Positions 1-7,446 of a stretch of 64,000 nt of DNA are shown piece after piece; positions within the stretch are counted from its first letter, which is position 1; each line of letters starts with the position of its first letter. The stretch comes from Prevotella sp. UBA6994 (lineage in GTDB: Bacteria > Bacteroidota > Bacteroidia > Bacteroidales > Bacteroidaceae), in NCBI GenBank assembly GCA_002449845.1, contig DJXW01000034.1, forward strand, positions 1-64,000. Reading direction: 5' to 3'. The notes beneath the pieces are model-generated. The model saw only the letters and a program-made list of their open reading frames with translations, was not told where the DNA came from and ran no database searches. The translations under genes were made by a program, and so were the position numbers.

Positions 1-483
1 CTTTGATGTTTTGAAATGAAACGACAGTACCTGTATTCTGTTCATCAGTAGATGGTGTAGGCTCAGATACGTCATAATCGGCGAGGTTCTCAATGGAAAT
101 AGTAATGCTGAAAGATTTTCCTTGTCTTCGTTGTCTTTATATGTGGTGTCCCATGTTGCTTTCGTCGCAAACTGACTAAATGAGAAGCGCCCTTTTCCTT
201 TCTTACCTCTTACGTCTGATGTACGCTGAAAAGTTTTTGTCTTTTGTGAATCAAGAAAAGCTCCAAAGGTAAATTCGATAGTATCGTGTTTGATACCAGA
301 TCCATTATCTGAAATAGATAGGCTTGTAAGAACCCCAAGGCCATTTGCCTCATAGTCAATATAAACTCTGGACGCTCCAGCATCAAAACCGTTCCAAATA
401 TATTCAGCAATAGCTTGCTTATAATCGGAGGTAATTCCTGCATTCGTAACGCTCTTGCTATTAGCAGATATTTTATGCTTCAT
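1..483 (-). CDS. GHKL-type ATPase (Hsp90-like ATP-binding domain), partial, probable frameshift
   Basis: Read from the ATG at 483 leftward to the window edge, so the C-terminus is missing. The N-terminal Bergerat ATP-binding fold is visible: an N-box with E27, N31 and D34 (EYIWNGFDAGA), the G1 box DNGSGI at residues 59-64 and a glycine-rich G2-like stretch at residues 92-99. This is the DNA-mismatch-repair/Hsp90-like ATPase type often found in Bacteroidota accessory loci. Around base 109 the protein-like reading moves to another frame: the start frame gives implausible sequence, while the other frame continues with ITISIENLADYDV and TGTVVSF, which suits the rest of such a domain. One base appears missing near a T-run. 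It starts 24 bp after the TOPRIM gene and is probably co-transcribed with it. Function unknown. Confidence 0.6.
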   Translation of the reverse strand, partial: MKHKISANSKSVTNAGITSDYKQAIAEYIWNGFDAGASRVYIDYEANGLGVLTSLSISDNGSGIKHDTIEFTFGAFLDSQKTKTFQRTSDVRGKKGKGRFSFSQFATKATWDTTYKDNEDKENLSALLFPLRTSPIMTYLSLHHLLMNRIQVLSFHFKTSK

Positions 484-507
484 ATATTATAGAAACTATA
501 TGGTTCT

Positions 508-1155
508 CTATTTCCACTCTCCAAAGTACTTGTTTAGGAAATCTATCAAGGGATTGAGCTCTTCGCTTGACAAGTCCCAATATTTGGGATTATCAAACAT
601 CCAGTAGCCCTTACTCAAATAGCCTTTTTGCTTCTGCGACATCTTCTGTAGAGAAATGTATGAGTACATCTCGCCTTTGCGTCCTGGAGTCTCATACTTT
701 TCTTCTTCTGGGTCATTTTCCCTAACTTCGTCTTCAAAGTGTTCGTAACAATCCAACAGACATTGGTGTTCAGGATTGACGATCTTTGACAGAAGCAACT
801 CAAAGTCGCCATCAGTTTGGTTATTCGGCCACAGGAATAAGTCAAAATCAATGGAATCTGATTTCAATGCTTGTATCTCAGCCTGTCTTATGGCGAATCC
901 ACCACCATTTTTCTCTTCGTCAGCATCAAAGATTATCAAGTTTGCAAATCCGTTATCCATGTTCTCTTTGAACTCATATTCAATGTTTGGGATATTCGTC
1001 CACCCGTTTGTGCCGATGACATCAAAGTCCTTTTTATACTGACATTTGGGGAAATGCTTAGTGATAACCTTCACGATGAAGTCTTGCTCGTTAGTGGTTT
1101 CCTTGTCATGCTTCTTGGCAGCATTGACACCACTTTCTATGAATATCTTGATCAT
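508..1155 (-). CDS. TOPRIM-like protein (DUF3226-like), partner of the upstream AAA ATPase
   Basis: 215 aa. An N-terminal acidic residue (E7 in IFIESG) and a DAD triplet (residues 77-79, in IIFDADEE), with a further acidic cluster near residues 115-119 (DGDFE), match the metal-binding pattern of a TOPRIM fold as in OLD-family and DUF3226 proteins. Such domains cleave nucleic acids or act in topoisomerases and primases. The start overlaps the stop of the ATPase gene by four bases (ATGA), typical of obligate partners. ATPase-TOPRIM pairs are known defence modules (OLD, Gabija, PARIS), but the specific family here cannot be settled by eye. No membrane segments or signal peptide. Confidence 0.65.
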   Translation of the reverse strand: MIKIFIESGVNAAKKHDKETTNEQDFIVKVITKHFPKCQYKKDFDVIGTNGWTNIPNIEYEFKENMDNGFANLIIFDADEEKNGGGFAIRQAEIQALKSDSIDFDLFLWPNNQTDGDFELLLSKIVNPEHQCLLDCYEHFEDEVRENDPEEEKYETPGRKGEMYSYISLQKMSQKQKGYLSKGYWMFDNPKYWDLSSEELNPLIDFLNKYFGEWK

Positions 1156-2198
1156 CTAATTTCCCTATCTTCGTTCAACAAGTAGCTAAATTGCTTATAT
1201 GTGTGCTTGTATGCTATTAATTCTCCCTCCGAGAATTTCCTCAGAGTGAAAGCACGCCATTGAGGCTGCATCTCTTTATATGCATCTTCTTGTAGCACTG
1301 CATTTACGGCTTGAAGCGTGTCGATATTATGAGTGGTTGCAAAAACCTGTACGTTCAATTCTTTTGCTGTCTGAATGATTGCACGCCACAGAATCGGCAT
1401 TGACTGATAATGAAAACCGTTTTCCATTTCGTCAATAAGCAACACTCCATTCTCACATTGGAACATCGCGGCGATGATGTCGAATATTTTACGGATTCCA
1501 TCACCTAACACTTGGATGGGCACTCTTTGTTTTAGACCTATATCTACCATTAACAGATTGTCAGCAATGACAGCATCCTTGATAGAAGGCTCAATCTCAC
1601 GGAGAATGGCAATCAACTTGTCTTCTTTCTTCTGTTTGAGTACTGTGGAATAAAAGTCATTCACATAATTGCTATGACCTATAATAGAAGACAGATAGAC
1701 GGAATTAATATGACTACCCAATTCCTTTGGGGCCTCAACTCGTGCTTGTTTGTTTTTGTCGCTGCTTAAAATTAATTTCGATTGATACGTTCCTACAGGC
1801 GTGTCAAATGTCTGTTGCAACCCATATTCTTTTTCCAGAGCAGTCTGTTTGTCTTTAATGTCATTGACATCAAGAGCCTCAGCGAAATGCTCCCAATACT
1901 TGAACTCTGCTTTTCGTTGTGCGTTGTCGTAAATCCCAAACAAGATAATGGACTGCTCTGTGTCCAGATTATAGAAATTCAATTTGTACTTTTCGTCGCT
2001 ATCAACAATCAACTGACGCAGGTTGTTGATATTGACATTACCGATAATATTGTCATTACCGAGGAACAAATATATGGCTTCAAGCACAGTCGTCTTTCCA
2101 CAATTATTATGACCCAAGAAGATGTTGAATCTCCCAAAGTCTTCAAGGATACATTCACGTATACCCCTAAGCCGTTCTATTTTTATACTATTAACCAT
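1152..2198 (-). CDS. ABC-type AAA ATPase (SMC/OLD-like), first gene of operon
   Basis: 348 aa soluble ATPase. Walker A is GHNNCGKTT (residues 29-37), a signature-like LGDGIRKI lies at 231-238, Walker B with the catalytic pair D256-E257 is in VLLIDE, and an H-loop is at ATTHN (287-291). This is the AAA_15/AAA_21 type of ABC ATPase with only a short insertion between the halves, as in OLD-like and PARIS AriA-like proteins. It overlaps the downstream TOPRIM gene by four bases, so the two probably form a complex. A -7 promoter box lies just upstream at 2226-2233. A role as a sensor in phage or plasmid defence is inferred from this pairing. Confidence 0.75.
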   Translation of the reverse strand: MVNSIKIERLRGIRECILEDFGRFNIFLGHNNCGKTTVLEAIYLFLGNDNIIGNVNINNLRQLIVDSDEKYKLNFYNLDTEQSIILFGIYDNAQRKAEFKYWEHFAEALDVNDIKDKQTALEKEYGLQQTFDTPVGTYQSKLILSSDKNKQARVEAPKELGSHINSVYLSSIIGHSNYVNDFYSTVLKQKKEDKLIAILREIEPSIKDAVIADNLLMVDIGLKQRVPIQVLGDGIRKIFDIIAAMFQCENGVLLIDEMENGFHYQSMPILWRAIIQTAKELNVQVFATTHNIDTLQAVNAVLQEDAYKEMQPQWRAFTLRKFSEGELIAYKHTYKQFSYLLNEDREIR

Positions 2199-2225
2199 CT
2201 TCTTAATTTAGATGCTTTTGGTTTG

Positions 2226-2233
2226 CAAAGATA
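2226..2233 (-). promoter_or_regulatory. -7 promoter box of the ATPase/TOPRIM/GHKL operon
   Basis: On the minus strand the sequence reads TATCTTTG, an exact match to the Bacteroidetes -7 consensus TAnnTTTG, about 28 bp upstream of the ATPase start codon. Confidence 0.6.
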
Positions 2234-2328
2234 ACACTTTTTTTATTGAAATTAAAGAAAAAGTAAAATAATCGTTAAAAATATATACTTTTTTGTGTTT
2301 TTGTTGCGTAATTCAACATTTTTTTGTA

Positions 2329-2336
2329 TATTTGCA
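2329..2336 (+). promoter_or_regulatory. -7 promoter box of the tRNA-like gene
   Basis: TATATTTG matches TAnnTTTG exactly and ends only a few bases before the tRNA-like sequence, so transcription would begin at or next to its 5' end. A TTTTTG run about 20 bp upstream could serve as the -33 element. Confidence 0.6.
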
Positions 2337-2339
2337 CTA

Positions 2340-2423
2340 AGAGAATTGGCTGAGTGGTTTAAAGCGCTTGACTGATACTCAAGTAGTCCTACGGGGCTCG
2401 GGGGTTCGAATCCCCCATTCTGA
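2340..2423 (+). tRNA. Unusual class II tRNA-like gene, anticodon GAT (Ile-type), Ser-like body
   Basis: A cloverleaf can be folded: D-stem GCT/AGC (2349-2351 / 2363-2365), anticodon stem CTTGA/TCAAG enclosing the 7-nt loop CTGATAC with anticodon GAT at 2374-2376, a long variable arm with a 5-bp stem (2385-2389 / 2394-2398), and a T-arm of five G-C pairs around TTCGAAT (2400-2416). The body with its long variable arm looks like tRNA-Ser, but the anticodon reads isoleucine codons. The acceptor stem is poor: only five pairs form, with A-A and G-G mismatches at the end, and no CCA is encoded. It may be a degenerate tRNA, an allo-tRNA-like molecule or a decoy. A promoter and a terminator flank it, so it is probably transcribed. 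Confidence 0.6.
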
Positions 2424-2446
2424 ATATTCAATCTATTATTATATTA

Positions 2447-2470
2447 AGCAGGATACATTCCTGCTTTTTT
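2447..2470 (+). terminator. Rho-independent terminator after the tRNA-like gene
   Basis: Perfect 7-bp stem AGCAGGA / TCCTGCT with a 5-nt loop followed by a run of T, 23 bp after the end of the tRNA-like sequence. Confidence 0.75.
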
Positions 2471-2539
2471 CATAGAATACAATTTGAAATAAACTCTATA
2501 AAATGGGCTCAAAGACACACTAAAATAAAGAAAAAGAAG

Positions 2540-4039
2540 ATGTCTCGTTATCATTCTGAAAAACGATACAAAAGGAAGAGACGCGGACATTATAGCCACT
2601 ATAAATGTAGAGGTAAAAGGGAAAAACGAGCAACTGTGAGGATATATATATCCGAAACAATCTTGGGGGCTGAATTTGAGTCTCTTGTGCTTCGGATTGT
2701 TGACGCAATTTTCTCATTAGACAAAAACCAAGAGATACAAGAGTTCTTCAAACACAAACCTTCCGAAGACGAAATGCGTTCTTATATGATGGCGCATGCT
2801 CAAGAATCAGTTAGAACTATTCACACTGGATTCAAAAAAGCTCAGAATCTTATTATAAATGGTCTTATACAAATTCAATCTGAAATCAAAAAGGCAAAAG
2901 AACAGCTAAAGGAAGCTCGGCGACAAAAATCCGACAAGAAAGAAATCTGTTTGGAAAAAGTCAATATACTTGAATATAAAGAAACTGTTCTGAAACATCT
3001 TGCTGATACCATTTTCTGGCATTTGATTGAAGGGAAGTTGTATATAGCACGTCGCTTTTATCAGAATGCTCCTGGAAGTAAAAATTTAGAAGACACCAAC
3101 TACAAGTCGGTTCTGCTTGTCGCTGATAAAATAAATGAGAACCCTGATAATTTCGTGTTACTAGCGGATATAACAAGTTATGTCCAAATAGGAGATCTGT
3201 TCGGTATCATTGATGGAAAACGTAATCTTATAGAAGTGAAAGAAGGAGAGAGAAATGGTGAAATATTAGAGGATATGGATGCTGTCAACAATTCATATCT
3301 ATCTATATCTGAATTCTTTGAAAAGTATAAAGAACGCCCCAAAGATGTAGAACAAATTAGACGAATACTGAAACAGAAAATAGTTGCAAATGATGAGATT
3401 AATATCATAAATACTGATAGTGGACATGATCCTGTAACAGATAGAAACATTAAAATATATACACCCAAAGAAGCTACTCCATATTTCTATGATGAATTGC
3501 ATGACTTAGAGAAGCAACTAATGACAAGAAATTTTTGGGCATATACTGTTGTTGATAGTTGTTTGCATATTGGATTATACAAAAATAAGTGGAAAACGTT
3601 AGGTCGACCATTATTGGAAGCAATTGCAAAAGAACAAAATATCGAGCACAAAATTATTGTAGATGCTCGTTCTGTTATGAAGACAATGGATTGTTCTCTT
3701 CTGTTTTTACCATTCTCAAGACAACTAATCATAGATATTTTACTTGGAAAAGTTCTTATGTTTCTGATGCTTGATATTGATAAATTCATGAAACTATTTG
3801 AATATTATGGAACAACCTGTTCGTGGACATCAAGAAAAGAGGCAACAATGCTAAATGAAAGTACAAAGAATCTAAATTTGTATTTGAACGGGAATCGTGC
3901 AATAAAGATGAAAAATGTTCATGGGGTGGAGTCTATTATGACGATGGGGGGATTGGCTAAAATTAAGTTCAATCATATTAGGCCTACTTACATGGCATAT
4001 TCTTCCAACTATTTTACAAATGAAGATTTTGATGAATAA
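2540..4039 (+). CDS. Putative PD-(D/E)XK nuclease, uncharacterised
   Basis: 499 aa, not assigned to a known family. The N-terminus is very basic (residues 1-33, rich in R, K, H and Y), suggesting nucleic-acid binding. Residues 110-145 are strongly charged and probably form a coiled coil. A likely nuclease core sits at residues 218-236: GDLFGIIDG, then IEVKEG, giving D219 and E232-x-K234, the spacing of a PD-(D/E)XK active site. The C-terminal half (300-499) has no motif I recognise. The ATG at 2540 is preceded by a purine-rich ribosome-binding site. It lies between the odd tRNA gene and a Crp-like regulator, in a run of accessory genes, so a defence or mobile-element role is plausible but unproven. 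Confidence 0.55.
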   Translation: MSRYHSEKRYKRKRRGHYSHYKCRGKREKRATVRIYISETILGAEFESLVLRIVDAIFSLDKNQEIQEFFKHKPSEDEMRSYMMAHAQESVRTIHTGFKKAQNLIINGLIQIQSEIKKAKEQLKEARRQKSDKKEICLEKVNILEYKETVLKHLADTIFWHLIEGKLYIARRFYQNAPGSKNLEDTNYKSVLLVADKINENPDNFVLLADITSYVQIGDLFGIIDGKRNLIEVKEGERNGEILEDMDAVNNSYLSISEFFEKYKERPKDVEQIRRILKQKIVANDEINIINTDSGHDPVTDRNIKIYTPKEATPYFYDELHDLEKQLMTRNFWAYTVVDSCLHIGLYKNKWKTLGRPLLEAIAKEQNIEHKIIVDARSVMKTMDCSLLFLPFSRQLIIDILLGKVLMFLMLDIDKFMKLFEYYGTTCSWTSRKEATMLNESTKNLNLYLNGNRAIKMKNVHGVESIMTMGGLAKIKFNHIRPTYMAYSSNYFTNEDFDE

Positions 4040-4071
4040 GAATTATTATTGTAAAATGCGTACTTTGTAAT

Positions 4072-4079
4072 TACTTTTG
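4072..4079 (+). promoter_or_regulatory. Promoter of the Crp-like gene
   Basis: TACTTTTG at 4072-4079 fits TAnnTTTG, and TTG at 4049-4051 is 20 bp upstream as a possible -33 element. Transcription would start near 4086, which excludes the TTG at 4081 as the initiation codon and favours the ATG at 4126. Confidence 0.5.
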
Positions 4080-4125
4080 ATTGAAGAAGATATCTCAGTA
4101 TTTATTTCTAATAGCGTTCTATATT

Positions 4126-4698
4126 ATGATAGGCTTCAACTCATACATCAATGGTCTTGACCTTTCAGCGCTGAATGAGTATTGTATTAATCATGGACGA
4201 TTGACACAATACGCTAAAGGCGATTATTTCGTCAAAGCAGGTGAAAAGTCTCGTTATATTGCTTATGTTGAATGTGGATATTTCAACTACATAATACACA
4301 ATTTCTCTGAAGGGAAAGATTATATCACATGGTTTGCATTTGAGGGTGAGTTCGTGGGTAATTACCCAAACTGTCTTTCAGGTAAAACGTCAAAAGTGGC
4401 TATTGTAGCTGGAACTTCATGTAAGGTCTATCAATTATCAGGTGAAGAATTATGTAATCTGTTAGATTCCGATGGTATGAGAGATCTAAAACTAGCCATA
4501 TCCGACCATCTCTTTTCTCAGGTCTATACACAATACCTTGATACCTATCGAATGACAACCAGAGAACGTTATAAGCGTTTACTCCTTTGTTGTCCTGAAA
4601 TAGTACAAAGTATCAACCTAAAAGACATAGCTTCTTATCTAAAAGTTACACCAACAACTATCAGCAACATACGTAGAGAGATAACTTTTGGGCTGTAA
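4126..4698 (+). CDS. Crp/Fnr-family transcriptional regulator
   Basis: About 190 aa from the ATG at 4126; an in-frame TTG at 4081 would add 15 residues but lies at the predicted promoter. The N-terminal part is a cyclic-nucleotide-binding-like beta barrel (from about YAKGDYFVKAGEKSRYIAYVECG to VYQLSGEEL), and the C-terminal end a helix-turn-helix (INLKDIASYLKVTPTTISNIRRE). Known relatives in Bacteroidota control small adjacent gene sets in response to an unknown ligand. No iron-sulphur cysteine pattern typical of Fnr is seen. It precedes the dehydrogenase at 4803 and may regulate it; the 8-bp palindrome at 4701-4718 between the two is a possible site. Confidence 0.75.
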   Translation: MIGFNSYINGLDLSALNEYCINHGRLTQYAKGDYFVKAGEKSRYIAYVECGYFNYIIHNFSEGKDYITWFAFEGEFVGNYPNCLSGKTSKVAIVAGTSCKVYQLSGEELCNLLDSDGMRDLKLAISDHLFSQVYTQYLDTYRMTTRERYKRLLLCCPEIVQSINLKDIASYLKVTPTTISNIRREITFGL

Positions 4699-4700
4699 AT

Positions 4701-4718
4701 TCTCAAAATGTTTTGAGA
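4701..4718. promoter_or_regulatory. 8-bp palindrome between Crp-like gene and dehydrogenase
   Basis: TCTCAAAA / TTTTGAGA separated by 2 bases, directly after the Crp-like stop codon and about 60 bp upstream of the -7 box of the next gene. It lacks a T-tract, so an operator is as likely as a terminator. Confidence 0.35.
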
Positions 4719-4777
4719 GTTTGCTCTAATGACGTTTCTTTTACTTTCAATTGTGCTTAGGCTTACAAATAAACTAT

Positions 4778-4785
4778 TACTTTTG
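4778..4785 (+). promoter_or_regulatory. -7 promoter box of the dehydrogenase gene
   Basis: TACTTTTG matches TAnnTTTG 17 bp before the ATG at 4803. Confidence 0.55.
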
Positions 4786-4802
4786 TACACAAAAAGCACA
4801 AT

Positions 4803-5516
4803 ATGAATATCGTTATCATCGGAGCCACCTCGGGTATTGGTAAAGCTCTTTTCGAGAAATATGCAAATGAGAACAATAGAATCGGCATTATTGGACGACG
4901 AGCACATTTGGTTGACGAATTGTATCAAAAATATCCATCCAAGGCCATTCCTGCTAAAGCTGACATTACCAACTTGGAAGAGATTGGGCAAGCCATTTGT
5001 ACTCTCCATGAAACGTTAGGGCACATTGATCTTGCTATCGCGTGTGCTGGTACTGGTGAGATTAACGCCACTCTTGACTATGCCGTGGAGCGTCCAACTA
5101 TTGATACTAATGTTGTGGGTTGGACATTTTTCATTGACATGCTCTACCACATTTTCGAACGACAAGGCTGCGGCTATCTTGTTGCCATTACTTCTGCAGG
5201 TGGTCTGCGGGGGGAACCTATGGCACCTGCCTATAGTGCAACTAAAGCCTATCAAATCAACTATATGGAAGCCCTGCGTAAGAAGGCTTTCAAAAACGGA
5301 GGGCATATAATTGTTACAGATATTCGTCCAGGTCTTGTTGATACAGCTATGGCAAAAGGAGAAGGATTGTTTTGGGTAATGCCAGTAGAAAAAGTTGCTA
5401 ATCAAATCATTACTGCCATTCGGAAGAAGAAATCCAAAGCCTACGTTACTAAGCGTTGGCATATTTTAGCGATAATAAATAAAATCCTTCCATATTGTTT
5501 ATATAAAAGAATGTAA
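4803..5516 (+). CDS. Short-chain dehydrogenase/reductase (SDR)
   Basis: 237 aa, the usual size of a classical SDR. The NAD(P)-binding motif GATSGIGKA is at residues 7-15, followed by the RR pair of IIGRRAHLV that suggests NADP preference. The catalytic serine is in AITSAGG and the YxxxK pair in YSATKAY. A C-terminal extension follows the PGLVDTAMA segment and ends with basic residues. The substrate cannot be told from sequence. It follows the Crp-like gene on the same strand but has its own -7 box. Confidence 0.85.
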   Translation: MNIVIIGATSGIGKALFEKYANENNRIGIIGRRAHLVDELYQKYPSKAIPAKADITNLEEIGQAICTLHETLGHIDLAIACAGTGEINATLDYAVERPTIDTNVVGWTFFIDMLYHIFERQGCGYLVAITSAGGLRGEPMAPAYSATKAYQINYMEALRKKAFKNGGHIIVTDIRPGLVDTAMAKGEGLFWVMPVEKVANQIITAIRKKKSKAYVTKRWHILAIINKILPYCLYKRM

Positions 5517-5902
5517 CTTCCTAATATTGAAAGAAAATTGCCTTTTGAAAGCAGTTTAGTTTATTCCGCTTTATATATAAAGAGGTCTAAACTAAACCTA
5601 TTTCCCCACGCAGAATCTACTTTCCGATGCACCAAATAAAGGTCGTTGATAATCAATAAGTTAACATTTAAACGGTAGAAATACGGTAAAACGAGGGTAA
5701 GGCCGATAAATCCAATCCGAAAAATTCACTTTTTAACACAATTAATACTTTTTAGCCAACTGCGTATAGCATTATTAGCTGCAAATATACAGATTTAATT
5801 TTGAAGTAGGCGTTTTTACACCCTGATTTTTCACCTTCCTTTTTGAAAAGCACTTTTTGCCGAGGAAATGTGCGAACATGTTCAGAAGAATTTCATGTGG
5901 TG
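5517..5902. other. Intergenic region with hairpin and attachment-like repeat
   Basis: No gene seen. A 10-bp inverted repeat GTTTAGTTTA / TAAACTAAAC (5554-5563 / 5588-5597) around an A/T-rich loop may terminate the dehydrogenase transcript. Further right lies one copy of the 17-bp repeat described at 5672. The remainder is A/T-rich and unremarkable. Confidence 0.5.
5672..5688 (+). repeat. 17-bp direct repeat, left copy (candidate attachment site)
   Basis: ACGGTAGAAATACGGTA, itself two ACGGTA hexamers spaced by five bases. The identical 17 bases recur in the same orientation at 16894-16910, next to the recombinase operon. The pair brackets an 11.2-kb block of accessory genes, as attL and attR would, but recombinase arm-type binding sites are an alternative. 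Confidence 0.5.
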
Positions 5903-6664
5903 CTAAACTTCGATACTTTTACATGGGTTGAAAGACTCATGCTCCCTATGAAATACATATCCTAACTGATTGGACACACATTTAGTATTACCTATCTTGA
6001 CATCTACATTGTAATGAGAGTGACCATATATCCAGTAATCTATGCCGCTATCCTTGATATAATCTTCCAGTTCCACCGTGAAGGCTCCGTTTGCTTGGCT
6101 ATCGGCAAACTTGGGACATTGCATCTGGAAGGATGGTGCATGATGACTTACGACAATCTTTATTTTGGCTTTGCTGTTTGAAACGGCATCCTTCAAGAAT
6201 GCCATGCATCTTTCGTGTTCTCGGTTGAAGTCTGCAAACGTGAGAAGTTCGCCATTGAAGATGATGCGCCGGAAGTCGCTTACCACTTGTTCCGTGTAGT
6301 ATGCCTCCTTCAGGGGGATCTTGGCCCACAATGTAGATATGATGAAGTCAATGTCTCCTATATGTACGACAGCGTTATAATAGCTGTGGACATTAGGACG
6401 TATTTCAAGACAATAACCGTTGTTAAGCTTGGCGATGTCGTAGAATTTGTAAAACTCATGATTGCCCATACAGGCTATCACTTGCTGGTAGTTCTTCGAT
6501 GCCCAGTCCCAGAATGGATGCTTGGTATAGTTGTCATCCCCCAAGTAACCAATGTCGCCAGCCAGAACGAGAACATCTCCTGTTACTTGCAGGGGATTCT
6601 CTTTCAGGTATCGCCAGTTGTCGGCGAACTCCAGATGGAGGTCAGAGGCATATTGTATCTTCAT
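5903..6664 (-). CDS. Calcineurin-like metallophosphoesterase
   Basis: 253 aa. All the metal-binding blocks of the family are present: DLH at residues 8-10, GDI at 36-38, GNHE at 67-70, SHHAP about residue 173 and GHSH about residue 214. The substrate (cyclic nucleotide, nucleic acid or phosphoprotein) is unknown. It begins 2 bp after the AbiEii-like toxin gene and is clearly the third gene of that operon, so it may modulate the toxin, process its products or protect against them. No signal peptide, hence cytoplasmic. Confidence 0.8.
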   Translation of the reverse strand: MKIQYASDLHLEFADNWRYLKENPLQVTGDVLVLAGDIGYLGDDNYTKHPFWDWASKNYQQVIACMGNHEFYKFYDIAKLNNGYCLEIRPNVHSYYNAVVHIGDIDFIISTLWAKIPLKEAYYTEQVVSDFRRIIFNGELLTFADFNREHERCMAFLKDAVSNSKAKIKIVVSHHAPSFQMQCPKFADSQANGAFTVELEDYIKDSGIDYWIYGHSHYNVDVKIGNTKCVSNQLGYVFHREHESFNPCKSIEV

Positions 6665-6666
6665 GA

Positions 6667-7446
6667 CTATTCTGTGACAAATAAACCGTCCAATTGTTCC
6701 AACAAGGCTTCGATGAATGGTGCATCCTGGTCAAGAGCCTTGGCAAGAGGTTCCGAGAGTGTTTCCCATTCATTCTTGATTGAGACGACAAACTCCTTTA
6801 TGCAGGCAACTATTGGCTCTGGAGCAGTAATCTGACTGTCTTTCAGGATGACTACGTTCTTCAGCACATCAGAACGATGCTTCTTGATATCCTTGCTGTT
6901 GACATGCTTTCCATTAGCCTTATCTAGTAAAAGGTTGAGGTAAGCACGTGACTTCAGGGCAATGAGCGCAGCAGAGTCAGCATGGCGAAGCCCATTGGTC
7001 AGTTTGCTGTGCTCGATGGTGAAGTGGTAGAAATCATCGTCCATGATGATTGCACTCAGGCTGGATGTGTCCTCGCTGGTGGGAAGCGGCTCGATGGTCA
7101 GTCCTTTCGGCTCGCCGAGGATGTCAGGATGCCGTGACAGCAGTTCAATCATTTCGGGATAATCTGGTTTACCATTGACAAAGCGGTACAGTTCGTACTT
7201 TGGAGCCTCGCCCTCTTCCTGTTTGCGTCTCTCAGGACGATACCCACCTTCACGCACGAATTGCCAGAAATGCTTGGCGAAGTCGGCTGTCATCTTCTCC
7301 ACGATGACAATCATATCGATGTCGTGAGTGGCACGAGGACGAACAGCTGTGCCGGTCATGGCAATGTCACAAGCCGTGCCACCTATGATGACGTAGTTCT
7401 CAGAGTAAGCTTCAAAAGCTTCACGGAATTTCTCTAATCCTTCCAT
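6667..7446 (-). CDS. AbiEii-like nucleotidyltransferase toxin
   Basis: 259 aa. Residues 20-44 hold the nucleotidyltransferase signature: IIGGTACDI, then THDIDMIV with the metal-binding D42 and D44. AbiEii proteins of type IV toxin-antitoxin systems use this fold to transfer nucleotides, in studied cases to tRNA, and stall growth. The gene overlaps the preceding antitoxin-like gene by 13 bp and is followed at 2 bp by a phosphoesterase. The C-terminal region is helical and charged. Assignment to the AbiEii superfamily is by motif and by partner; exact subfamily not determined. Confidence 0.7.
   Translation of the reverse strand: MEGLEKFREAFEAYSENYVIIGGTACDIAMTGTAVRPRATHDIDMIVIVEKMTADFAKHFWQFVREGGYRPERRKQEEGEAPKYELYRFVNGKPDYPEMIELLSRHPDILGEPKGLTIEPLPTSEDTSSLSAIIMDDDFYHFTIEHSKLTNGLRHADSAALIALKSRAYLNLLLDKANGKHVNSKDIKKHRSDVLKNVVILKDSQITAPEPIVACIKEFVVSIKNEWETLSEPLAKALDQDAPFIEALLEQLDGLFVTE

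Noticed and set aside
508..2198. Typical PARIS system
   Set aside because: The ATPase-TOPRIM pairing fits the idea, but the TOPRIM protein resembles DUF3226 more than the DUF4435 type of AriB, and only part of the locus is in view.
2340..2423. Ordinary tRNA-Ser
   Set aside because: The anticodon stem is unambiguous and gives GAT, which is not a serine anticodon; the acceptor stem is also mispaired.
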